A stretch of 64,000 bases of DNA from Bufo bufo. Taxonomy: Eukaryota > Chordata > Amphibia > Anura > Bufonidae. Each line of letters opens with the position of its first letter. Within the stretch, counting starts at the first letter, position 1. Location of the stretch: assembly GCF_905171765.1 (NCBI RefSeq), contig NC_053391.1, positions 111,078,644 through 111,142,643 of the forward strand, in the 5' to 3' direction. The translations under genes were made by a program, and so were the position numbers. Shown one piece after another: positions 43,861-53,775 of the stretch. The notes beneath the pieces were generated by a model, which was not told the DNA's origin, ran no database searches, and was given only the letters and a program-made list of their open reading frames with translations.

Positions 43861-44245
43861 TTCAATATCTGGGCCTGACACCCAGATGCTATTGCAGCAC
43901 AGATGTGATAATTCACTGCAGGGACCGTTTATAGGAAAAATGTGGATAAATTATGTAAAAAATATAATTGTTTTCACTATTATTTTTCCCAATATTTGGG
44001 CCTGACACACACACGCTATTGCAGCACAGATGTGACAATTCACTACAGGGACCGTTTATAGAAAAATTATGGAAAAATATTTTGTTGTCACTGATATTTT
44101 TGCCAATATCTGGGCCTGACACACAGACGCTACTGCAGCGCAGATGTGACAATTCACTGCAGGGACCGTTTATAGGAAATTATGATACATTATAGAAAAA
44201 AATATTGTTGTCACTATATTTTCCCAATATCTGGGGCCTGACACA
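43861..44245. repeat. ~120-bp subterminal tandem repeat of hAT copy C
   Basis: Just over three units; GGGCCTGACAC recurs at 43871, 43998, 44112 and about 44233. Each has GCAGCACAGATGTGACAATT and CACTGCAGGGACCGTTTATA. The unit differs from the 104-bp satellite in copy B, although both contain GACA..CAGC..CACA..TG words. Confidence 0.88.
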
Positions 44246-44541
44246 CGCTATTGCAGCACCCGATGACGCATTCCGGCAAGCCAATCACTGTAATGCCAGT
44301 AGCCAACATGGCTATTGGCATTACAGTGATGGCAGTACTTACCTGCACGTTTATTGGCTGCTTAGCAGCCGCGAAACGTGCGATGAGGAGACTCGAGCAT
44401 GGCGCTCGAGCACATGCGGTACTCGCCGAGTACCGCAATGTGCCGAGCATAACGATGCTCGAGCCGAACAGGTATTCGGCTGAGCATGCTCGCTCAACAC
44501 TAATGGATACCAATGGCACCTGATGGACACCAGTAACTTAA

Positions 44542-45013
44542 AGAACATCTGTCAGCAGATTTGTACCTATGAAACTGGTTGACCTGTTACATGTGCACTT
44601 GGCAGCTGAAGGCATCTGTGTTGGTCCCATGTTCATATGTGCCCGCATTGCTGAGAAATATGATGTTTTAATATATGCAAATGGGTCTTCAGGAGCAACA
44701 GGGGCATTGCCGTTGCTTTCTCTGTAACTGCCACACCCTCTGCACGTTGGACCAGGCAGTGAAAATGTAATCATGCCTGGCCATGTCAATCAAAGTGCAG
44801 AGGGTGCTGCTGTTGTAGAGAGAGCAGAGCCTCTAGGTGTAATGGAAACGTCACCTGTTGCTCCTAGAGGCTCATTTGAATATATTAAAACATCATTTTT
44901 CTCAGCAATGTGGGAACATATGAACATGGGACCAACACAGATGCCTTCAGCTGCCAAGAGCAAATGTACAGGTCAGCCAGTTTCATAGGTATAAATCTGC
45001 TGACAGATGCCCT
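44542..45013. mobile_element. T2/Kolobok-type MITE, TTAA duplication
   Basis: It is flanked by TTAA (44538-44541, 45014-45017). The ends AGAACATCTGTCAGCAGATT and, reversed, AGGGCATCTGTCAGCAGATT continue as a long inverted repeat (CCTATGAAACTGG, GGCAGCTGAAGGCATCTGTG, TTGGTCCCATGTTCATATGT). It is a classic foldback structure and non-coding. A related copy lies at 58490-58790. Confidence 0.88.
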
Positions 45014-45017
45014 TTAA

Positions 45018-46084
45018 AATCAGGTCCGTCCAATATCGTCATGGTGTTCCTTGTTTTTGCATGCAGTGTTACTCTTACAGTCAGATCTGATCACCGTAAA
45101 GGAGCCTCTATTGCAAATGAGAAAAGACAGGTACAATTATCAGAGCTGTTTCTTTTAATGAACAAGAACCTGTGTGTCCATGACCAGGATAGATTTTTGC
45201 AGTTTATTTGTTAAAATAATTTTATTTGTTGCAGAGGTATGTGCTTATCAAGGACACAGAAGAAAAGTTACAACTTATCCTTTCATATCCTTTTGATGCC
45301 TGTATCCCTGCAGAAGATATTACTAGGCTTATTATAAGAGTTCTTTACTACTACAGCTTGCCGCTCCTCGTGATTAATACATACTACAGTATAAAGTTAA
45401 TGATAAAATGTATTTGTTTTAGAAATTGCATTTGACATAGTGTATTGGATGCTTATTCAACTCTATTACTACTCCATATAGTTCATCTGGGTAAAAAATT
45501 GTCTCTAATGTGCATTAATAACTACATGGTCAATGGAGCAAGAGAGGCTGAAGCTAAATTAACTGACAGGCAAGGGATGAATATTCTATATTAATCTCTA
45601 TATTTCCCACATCATTTCCTGCTCTTGGACTAGGGGGTGTAATTAAAAATATGATCTAGTAGGACTTTGATCTGATGTGACAGAGATGTCAATACAATTA
45701 AACTTGATCAGCACGTTCCTACACCAACAAATAATGAATATATAGATAGGATAAAGGACCAACAAATAATTGCCTCACTGTATTGCATTGATTCAGTGTT
45801 TTTTCAGTGCTAATGTTCTCAGAACAAAGTGTGGGTATTGACTAGTGAGTTGGGTAATTAACTAAAGAAGACATGATAAAATGGCCTTATGGTGGGCTCT
45901 GGCAGACTCTGTTCTTTGCAGCACTTTGCAGTTGTAAATTAAGTCATTAAAATAAACTTTTTTAAGCAGAGGTGTAGGACTTAAGGTAAAAACTGAGTTG
46001 AGATAGATATAAGTCTTTCCTTTGGGAATAAATAGTAAAATAGACTCTCAATCATTCATGGGCTGAACCATTAAAGAAAACATG
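45018..46084. other. Repeat-poor stretch; candidate conserved non-coding DNA
   Basis: No transposon motifs. The part at 45500-45720 (TGTGCATTAATAACTACATG, AAGCTAAATTAACTGACAGG, GATCTGATGTGACAGAGATG) has ATTA-rich, low-repetition composition typical of conserved enhancers. The 45226-45435 reading has no recognisable motif. Judged from appearance only. Confidence 0.25.
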
Positions 46085-46375
46085 TCACATGAAATTTGCG
46101 TGCTGTGGTTTTTGTCGGGCCGCCTCTCAGTATGTTTGCCGTGCTGCGGCCACATCTCTGGCCCGTCCCCGTTATAGTGAATGGGGACAGGGTGGACTCC
46201 GGCAACACCTGTGCAAACGTAGTACGGATCCGTCAGACTGTTTCCTCTGCTGGAACAGCCTGCTGGACAAGCCTAACGCAAGGGTGAAAGATGCCTTGCA
46301 GATGAGCAAAGTTCTCAAAAATTTGATTCGGCCGCTTTGCCAAATTTTACAAATAAATTAGCTTTGTGACGATTT
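46085..46375. repeat. Remnants of Harbinger- and hAT-type MITEs
   Basis: TAACGCAAGGGTGAAAG near 46274 matches the end of the Harbinger-type element at 12649-13422. It is followed at 46303-46370 by GCAAAGTTCTCAAAAATTTG and ATTCGGCCGCTTTGCC, related to the left end at 17945 (GCAAATTTCTTCAAAATTCG, ATTTGGCTGCTTCGC). Confidence 0.55.
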
Positions 46376-47149
46376 ACGCATTAAAAAAAAAAAAAAATTA
46401 TTTCTTTTTTAACCCCTTAAGGACACGTCCATATATTTAACCTTAAAGACCAGGCCATTTTTTGCAAATCTGACCAGTGTTACTTTATGTGTGAATAACT
46501 TTTTAAACGCTTTGACTTATCCAGGCCATTCTGAGATTTTTTTTTTGGGGATGTTACTATGGTTAGAAATTAAGAAGCAAATCTTAAAATTTTTCAGAAA
46601 TTTTCAAAACCCACTTATAAATACCAGTTCAGGTCTAAAGTCACTTTGTGAGGCTTACATAATAGAAAACCACCCAAAAATGACCCCATTCTAGAAACTA
46701 CACCCATCAAGGTATTCAAAATAGATTTTACAAACGTTGTTAACCCTTTAGCTGTTCCACAAGAGTGAATTGCAATTGGAGATAAAATTTCAGAATTTCA
46801 ATTTTTTTGGGCAAATTTTCCAATTTAATCCATTTTTCCAGTAACAAAGCAAGGGTTAACAGCCAAACAAAACTCAATATTTATTGCCCTGCTTCTGTAG
46901 TTTGCAGAAACACTCCATAGGGGCACACGGCAGGGCGCAGAGAGAAAGGAGTGCCGTGTGGTTTTTGGAAGGTAGATTTTGCTGGACTGGTTTATTTATG
47001 CCATGTACCATTTGAAGCCCCCGTGATGCACCCCTAGAGTAGAAACTCCATAAAAGTGACCCCATTTTGGAAACTACGGGATAATGTTGCAGTTTTGTTG
47101 GGACTATTTTTAGGGTACATATGATTTTTGTTTGCTCTGTTTCATCTCC

Positions 47150-47520
47150 ATTTGGCAAATTTCATCTCCATTTGCCATAAACTGTTGAGGAACACCTAAA
47201 GGGTTAATAAAGTTAGTAAAATCCGTTTTGAATACCTTGAGGGGTGTAGTTTCTAAAATGGTGTCACTTCTATAAAGTTTCTACTCTAGGGGTGCATCAG
47301 GGGGGCTTTAAATGGGACATGGTGCCAAAAAAAAAGCCATCAAAATCTGCCTTCCAGAAACCATATGGCGTTCCTTTCCTTTTGTGCCCTGCCGTTTTGT
47401 CATACAGGAGTTTACGACCACATATGGGGTGTTTCTGTAAACTGCAGAATCAGGGTAATAATATTAAGTTTTGTTTTGCTGTTAACCCTTGCTTTGTTAC
47501 TGGAAAAAATGGATAAAAAT
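47150..47520. repeat. Inverted duplication inside the piggyBac element
   Basis: GGTGCATCAGGGGGGCTTTA, GGGTGTTTCTGTAAACTGCA and GTTAACCCTTGCTTTGTTAC are the inverse of text at 46980-47035, 46890-46920 and 46840-46865. The piece is absent in this orientation from the related element at 27985. Confidence 0.75.
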
Positions 47521-48150
47521 TGAAAATTTGCAAAAATAAATGCTGTTTTGGCACCGTTTTTATTTTAGTTTTTTGACCGTGTTCATCTGAGGGCTAGGTC
47601 ATGGGGTATTTTATAGAGCAGATTCTACGGACACGGTGATATCTAATATGTCTACTTTTTCAAAATTTATTTAGGTTTTGCACTATATTATTCTTTTTAT
47701 AAACCAAAAATAACATTTTACAATCTCCATAGTCTGAGTCAGTTTTTTTTAAAGGTTTTTAGCCGATTGTCTTAGGTAGGGGCTAATTTTTTGCAGGATG
47801 AAGGACGGTTTTATTGGCACTATTTTGGGGTTGGGGGCATATGACTTTTTGATCACTTGCTATTACACTTTTTGTGATGTAAGGTGGCAAAAAATATAAT
47901 TCTTTGCACTATTTTTATTAGATTTTTTTGACCGTGTTCATCTGAGGGGTTAGGTCATGGGGTACTTTTATAGAGCAGATTCTTATGGACTCGGATATAC
48001 CTAATATGTCAACTTTTTTATTTATTTTAGTTTTACAAAATATCATTTTTGAAAAAAAATATTTTTGGGTGTCTCAAGTCTGAGAACCATAGTTTTTTTT
48101 CGATTGTCAGTGGCTAAATGGAATTAAAATTGGGGAAGGCGATTATAAAT

Positions 48151-49912
48151 TTAGTACTCCACGGAAATGTGGAACTCCCTGAAGCAACCAATAATGCAGA
48201 GGCCCAGATGATCGGGGCACGTGTCACACTGAGCGGTGGTGTCCTTCCGTATCCCCCTCCTGTGACACACTCTGCACCTTTTTTGGGACCGTCCCTTCTT
48301 TCCATTATGGGGGACCACACTTGGAAAGTGTTTGCCAGGGACGATCCTGGCGCCTCCAGTTCCCAAGGTACTCCGGCCAGCTCTTTCCCGGTCAGAAAAG
48401 ATCAGGTCCTTGATGACTGCCTCATAGAACTGAAGGAATTTCCCTGTGTTGCCAGAGCTCTGGGACAGCACAAAAGAGTTGTACAAGGCAACCTGTACCA
48501 AGTAGACCGCAACTTTTTTGTATCATGCCCGGGTTTTGTGCATGGCTTTATATGGCTTGAGGATTTGATCAGAGAGATTAACTCCTCCCATATACCGATT
48601 GTAGTCAACGATACAATCGGGCTTGAGGACTGTTGCCGCGGTACCTCGCACAGGGACAGGGGTGATGCCGTTACCGTGAATTGTGGACAGTACAAGGACA
48701 TCCCTCTTGTCCTTATATCTGACCAGCAAAAGGTTTCCACTGGTAAGGGCACGGGTCTCACCCCTGGGGATTAGTACCTGGAGGGGGAGGGTCGGGAGGC
48801 CGTCCCACAAGCGGACGTGGATCTGGCGGCGAGGGACTGGAACAAGGGGATACTAGTATAAAAGTTATCCACGTACAGGTGGTAACCCTTTTCTAGCAGT
48901 GGGTGCATAAGGTCCAACACTAGTTTACCGCTAACACCCAGAGTGGGGGGAACATCTGGGGTTCAATACGGGAATCTCGCCCCTCGTACACACGAAACTT
49001 GTAAGTGTACCCTGAGTTACTCTCACAAAGTTTTGTACAGCTTCACGCCATACCTCGCCTGCTTAGAGGGAACATACTGGCGGAAAATGAGTCTCCCCTT
49101 GAATGCAATGAGAGACTCATCAACCGCGACCTCCCTTCCAGGTACATAGGCCTAAAAAATTTGGCCCCAAATTGATCGATAACCGGCCTGATTTTGTACA
49201 GGCGGTCATAGGCAGGATCACCTTGGGGGACATGCTGCATTATCTGCATAATGCAGGCATTCTGAATGGCCTCAAAAATGGGAGCGTGTCATGGCAGTAC
49301 TGTAAAGTGGGGTCTGGTAGAGGACGTCCCCACTCCAGTACAGCTTGACACAGTTTTTTTTTACTAGGCCCCATGTGCAGCATGAGGCCCCAAAATTTCT
49401 CATCTCGGCTGCAGTGACCGGAGTCCAGCCACTGGCCCTAGCCAAAAAGGAGCCCGGGTGGTTGAGCAATGAACTGTTGGGCGTACAAGTTTGTTTGCTC
49501 CACCATCAGATTCACAAAGTGGTCACTGAAAAAAAGACTAAAATAGTCATATTTCAGTGAAGCCCAGTGTGGGAATCTGGATTCCTGTTGGCCAACAAAA
49601 TCAGGAATCACAGGCTCAAAATCCTCTGGGTACACCATGCAAGTTCACCGGTAGGGGGCTCAGTGGACTTATCTGGTGGGCCGAAAAACTAGTACGAGCC
49701 CCAGAGCTGCTCGTACTAGTGTGGGCCAAAGGGTCCCTGGCATGGCGGTCCCCTTGCTCTGCCTGGCGAGTCTCCGCCGCCTTGGGGGCTCATCATCATC
49801 GCTAGATGATGAGGAGGACGCGGATGACAAGAGGAAATTGGGGTCATCCACGTCCTCACTGGGGCTCTCGAGTCAGAGGCAGCTGGGCGTATGCCTCCTC
49901 GACCGAAAACAT
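48151..49912 (-). pseudogene. piggyBac transposase (broken)
   Basis: The minus-strand reading starts near MFSVEEAYAQL (49912) and passes through an acidic/Ser-rich N-terminus (LLSSASSSSSSDDDEPPRRR). The core follows in pieces: WTPVTAAEMRNF, YWSGDVLYQTPLYSTAMTRS, GDPAYDRLYKIRPVIDQFGA, EVAVDESLIAFKGRLIF (first catalytic Asp), LVRYKDKRDVLVLSTIHGNG, and PDCIVDYNRYMGGVNLSDQI (the second conserved block). The C-terminal cysteine-rich domain CRVCHRRGIRKDT..CDTCPDHLGLC closes it at 48151. At least six frameshifts separate these blocks. The family role is precise cut-and-paste at TTAA. Confidence 0.93.
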
Positions 49913-50850
49913 CTGGCGGGCATAGGGGAGTGGTGGTGTGTGGCATGCGTGGAAAACTTTATTAGTGTGCATATGTGTGTGGGGGCATGGGTGTTGCGGA
50001 CTTTGCCCTAAACCTAACAGAAAAAAATAACTAAATAAAAAAAATGAAAACCAAAAAAAGGCAAGAAAAAAAATTATACAAACTCGCTGTTCATCAGCCA
50101 TCTGAAGCTAATCAGCGGGGGTGTGGGGGGTGGGCGATGCGCTAAGAGTGCCGGCCACAGTCAGCGTACGCAAAAAAAAAATGAAAACGCTTGCCGCCCA
50201 AAAAAAATGTGTATGGGGGGGCAGGGGGGCAAGCTGCAGCACCCCTGGGGGTCTAGGGTCACACAGCTGTGCTGTGGACCCCAGACACCAGATCAGGGTG
50301 ATGCAACAGTGAAACATTTTTTTTATTTTTTCCCTAAACTTTCCCTGAATATCCCTGCCTAACCTAACCTTTCCCTAACCTGTCCCTAAAGTACCTTTTA
50401 GTGCCAGATGGCACTGTGGGGGGTCAGAAGATGTGCTGGGCAGAGATGGAGGTGCTGGCACAGATCCGATGCTCTCTCTCCTTGCTCCTGGACACAGAAT
50501 GGAGAAGGAGAGCTGGGGGAGTTAACCCTGCCCACCCGTGCAGCCAATAGCAAGCGATCCTGAGAGGTGATGTCACCATCACCTCTCAGGATCGCAGGAT
50601 GGTGATTGGTGGTGTATTATCACACACCGATCACCATACTATTCCAGGTTATTCGGGTCACCAGAGGCCTGAATAACCCGAAAAACGAAGCAAACCGCAG
50701 GTCTGAATTGACCTGCGGTTTTGCTACGATCGCCGATACGGGGGGGAAAAGGGGGTCACAGGACCCCCTCAGCATTGTGACAGAGTGCCTGCTGAATGAT
50801 TTCAGCAGGCACTCTGTTCCGATCAAAGGCATTTGTAATAAACACAAAGT

Positions 50851-51019
50851 TAGTGGGTATTAAACTCAAGCAGGCTTACTTCTGAAAGCTTAAAAAGACA
50901 GCACCAGACAGTATGGAGAAGGATCAGCTTGTGACCCTGCTCCATACATTTACAAGGTTTATCAGCACCAGCAATTACATCATGATGCCTTGTAAGAGTT
51001 AAGGAACATACTTAAGTGC
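50851..51019. other. No recognisable feature
   Basis: Short spacer between the piggyBac and Harbinger elements. Nothing recognised. Confidence 0.4.
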
Positions 51020-51451
51020 TAAATGCACATGATCAGGATTGCGTGCGGATTTTCCACGCGGATTTGCGTGCGGAAAATCCACACCGTAGGTCATGTACAT
51101 TGTATTACTATGAGAATTAGAAATTCTCAATGCACACGATGCAGATTTTTGCCACGCGGATTTTGACCTGCGGCGGCGGATTGAAACTCGCATCTAGTCA
51201 ATTTATTTTATTTTCCTGACTGGATTTCATGTGGATTTTCTCCATTCACTTCAATAGGGATAGTAAAATCCGCATGATGCACGCACACAATGCGGATTTT
51301 GATGCGGATCCGCATAAAAATCCGCATGTATGAAACAGGAAGGGGAAATTATGTCATAAGGGGAGGAGAAACTGCCACCATTTTGTCTCATCATAAAGGC
51401 AGCGACGGAAGGAGCAGTCACCGCAGTGGCTGTGAAAATTGTATATGCAAA

Positions 51452-53138
51452 ATGGAGATGCCACATTGGTACCAACACATGAGCCTCAATGTTTCCAGGC
51501 TAATTGTACAGGTCAGTGTAATATGAGTGTGTGCATGTTTGTGTGCACGGATGTTTGCATGCTCTTTCCATGTTTTTGTGCATGTATGTATGACGGCTTA
51601 CATGTTAGGGTATAGGTATGTTGGAATGTTTGTCTGTACTTTGAATGTTTGTGGTGTGTTTGTATGTTTTGTGTGCACAGATGTTTGCATGCTCTTTGCA
51701 TGTGTGTTTGCCTGTTATGGTGTGTGTGAATTTTGTTTTTTGATTTTTTTTTTTCATTTATTATTTTATCATGTCCAGGTGGAGTCTCAACCTATTTTAT
51801 GGGATGCTGCTGAGGGGGTTATTTTGATAGGCACCAAACCAAAGATGCTTGGACCCTTGACTTGTTCAGGCTGCCAGTGAGGTGAGTTGTCCGGTCCGCT
51901 GTGTGTCACATAGGGATATTCAATGCAGTCATGTGTGAATTGTCAGTGAAATGAAGATTGTAAATTTGTTTTTCTCTGATAGGAGCTCTGATTGTTATGT
52001 TTGTCTTTTCAAATAGTTAAAATAATTGCTATTAAAATGTAATATCACATCAAGTAAAAAAAAAATTAAAAAAAAGATGCTTGGACCCATGTCTGCAGAA
52101 ATTTGTGCTCTCAGTGGGATTCCGCGACAATCAATGAACAAGAAGTCATTCTATTTTCCACTTAAAACATATTCCTATTTTAAAGTGTAAAAAAAAAAAT
52201 TAAATGTCTCTGCACTCTAGTTTAGGATGTGAAAAAATGTTGGCGGACTGTCAGAGACCGTTTTAAGAAATGAGCATGAGCAGAGTGGTTCATCACCCTA
52301 GCATAAGAAGTGCCCATACTATGACGAATTGCAGTTTCTGCTTACTAGTCGTGAACTTAGAAACGTAAGTAGGATCTAGTTTTTTAACATGTTTGCACAG
52401 GCTAAAAATGTTCCCTGGAGGATTCCTAATGTTTGAACTTTATTATAATCTAGGTCTGAAGGAAACATTCTGCTTGTTAGGCAAACATCGCCAGAGGAGT
52501 GTGAAGGGATATCAGCGGATGTGGACACCCACGATTCTTCTAACTGTCTACTTGGAATTTGTGAAGACCAGGCCGGTCCATCCACATCTCAATCTTGAAC
52601 ACAGGCTGCTTCACAATCTCAGGAAAGCAATACATCAACCACTCAGGTGGCTCCCCGTCGGGGAAACCGCAGAGGCAATAGAAGCTCTACTCAGCCATCG
52701 GTTAAGATTGAGGCTTTAACAATGATCCAGAGGGTGGAGAAGAGGATTGAATTGACCACATTGGCGTTTCACTGGCAAACCGTAATTCGCAGCTTTCCAA
52801 AGCAATGGCAACCATCTTTATGGCAGTCATGTATACCCTGTTAGATGCCTATGAGAACCCTTCTCCATTAGCTAGTGTGTCTGCAATTGTATCTGCGATT
52901 CAACAGTATTCTTGTCCTCCTCCACCTACTGAATACTCTTCTGTCTGTCATTCGAATCCCCCCTCCACTTAACCCACCCAGTCAACCATATGGTATAACT
53001 CAACAAGCTCATGCACATTCTGCTACTTATCAGCCTGCCAAAACTTCCTTTCATGCATACCTCCAAATGACTTACCCCTCATCTAGCTCTAGTCAGTCAA
53101 CATTTGTCAATTCTACTCCCTCAACCGGAAGTATCTAG
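51452..53138 (+). pseudogene. Harbinger MADF/Myb-like accessory gene (spliced, broken)
   Basis: I read four exons. Exon 1, 51452-51511, is MEMPHWYQHMSLNVSRLIVQ and ends at a GTCAGT donor. Exon 2 runs from 51779 (after CAG): VESQPILWDAAEG, a one-base loss, then DRHQTKDAWTHVCRNLCSQW continuing at 52089, once an inserted piece is skipped. Exon 3, 52226-52364, is DVKKCWRTVRDRFKK, a one-base shift, then KKCPYYDELQFLLTSRELRN with a GTAAGT donor. Exon 4 runs from 52454 (after TAG): SPEECEGISADVDTHDS, then a Ser/Gln-rich and basic APRRGNRRGNRSS stretch, with its end near 53138. The pattern LI..V...P.LWD..., DAW and RDRFKK is the MADF / SANT-like DNA-binding fold. In this superfamily the protein helps carry the transposase to the nucleus and the ends. 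Two shifts and two stops kill it. Confidence 0.72.
51857..52072 (+). mobile_element. Poly(A)-tailed retrosequence in the MADF exon
   Basis: It is flanked by a perfect 16-bp repeat, AAAGATGCTTGGACCC, at 51841-51856 and 52073-52088, and ends in an A-rich tail (AAAAAAAAAATTAAAAA). That is the signature of LINE-driven retroposition. The 216-bp body has no recognised parent. Removing it restores the reading KDAWTHVCRNL. Confidence 0.8.
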
Positions 53139-53775
53139 CAGTTCTCAGTATACCTTAGCTCTCGTCTACATAATTTTGAATAAAGTATTTTGGGAGCTTT
53201 GTTGATATTGAAATTTACACAAATATTTGTATTGAAACTTTAACGTGTAAATTTGTTTTCTAACTTTACTATGTGCAGTGAAAATTTATATTTAAAATCT
53301 TTTATAAGGTTTCAGAAAATGTATAAAAAAATTTGCACTGTGTTTCTAGGACAAGAATTTTTTTCCCCCACATGTTATTGTGAAAGCACTTGATAGCTTC
53401 AATACTTTGATTGCTTTTGTATCGGACATTTTTGACAAGTAAAGTTTTTGGAAAAGTCCCAAAAATATGTCTCAATTTAATTGTTCAAAAATCATTGATG
53501 TAAACATATTATAGCCTTCCTAGTAAGTACCAGAGGGCCTCTCTCAAGGCAGCTAATGCATCATGCTGCCTTGAGAGAGGCTCTCAGGGAGTATGATGAA
53601 CCTTGCTACCTAGATTACCAGTTACTTTTGCATTTGAAAATAACCACAGACACAGATTATTCCATTTTAAATTTGTTTACTTGGATATAATCAATTAACA
53701 AGGGAATACTTTATAAAAATAAAAAATAAGTCTTCTGGATTCCACGCAAGTGTCAAGAGCCTCAAGACTGAGAAG
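53139..53775. other. Spacer between the two convergent Harbinger genes
   Basis: AT-rich with possible poly(A) signals for both genes (AATAAAG at 53178, and TTTATT near 53673 for the minus gene). It contains a short hairpin, GCCTCTCTCAAGGCAGC with GCTGCCTTGAGAGAGGC (about 53537-53582). No reading frame. Confidence 0.4.

Larger units (their letters stand above)
36649..44502 (-). mobile_element. Complete hAT element (copy C) with perfect 8-bp duplication
   Basis: It starts TAGTGTTGATCGAGCACC and ends, reversed, TAGTGTTGAGCGAGCATG. It is flanked by ATGGATAC at 36641-36648 and 44503-44510. Read in transposase sense (minus), the order is: 5' terminus, a 120-bp subterminal tandem repeat, the transposase pseudogene, the 41-bp minisatellite, a duplicated 250-bp block, 18S rRNA pieces, the minisatellite again and the 3' terminus. 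An intact Tc1/mariner (38479-40026) lies in the duplicated block. Without it the element is about 6.3 kb. Confidence 0.93.
46413..50850 (-). mobile_element. Decayed piggyBac element with transposase remnants
   Basis: The left terminus CCCCTTAAGGACACGTCC follows TTAA at 46409-46412. Inside are AT-rich non-coding blocks shared with the element at 27985 (CACTTTATGT, CCAGGCCATTCTGAGAT, GTTCAGGTCTAAAGTCAC), a transposase pseudogene and a GC-rich 5' part with hairpins (50560-50600, 50690-50720, 50780-50820). The other TTAA end was not found near 50850, so that side is truncated or diverged. An internal segment (about 47150-47520) is an inverted copy of 46680-47060. Confidence 0.8.

Noticed and set aside
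45226..45435. Possible exon following TTGCAG, reading YVLIKDTEEKLQLILSY
   Set aside because: One short open stretch with no known motif and no partner exons; not enough to call a gene.
51527..51880. Cys/Val-rich plus-strand reading (MFACSFHVFVHVCM type)
   Set aside because: It is a TGTGTTTG-type simple repeat inside the first intron of the MADF-like gene; the true exon starts after it, at 51779.
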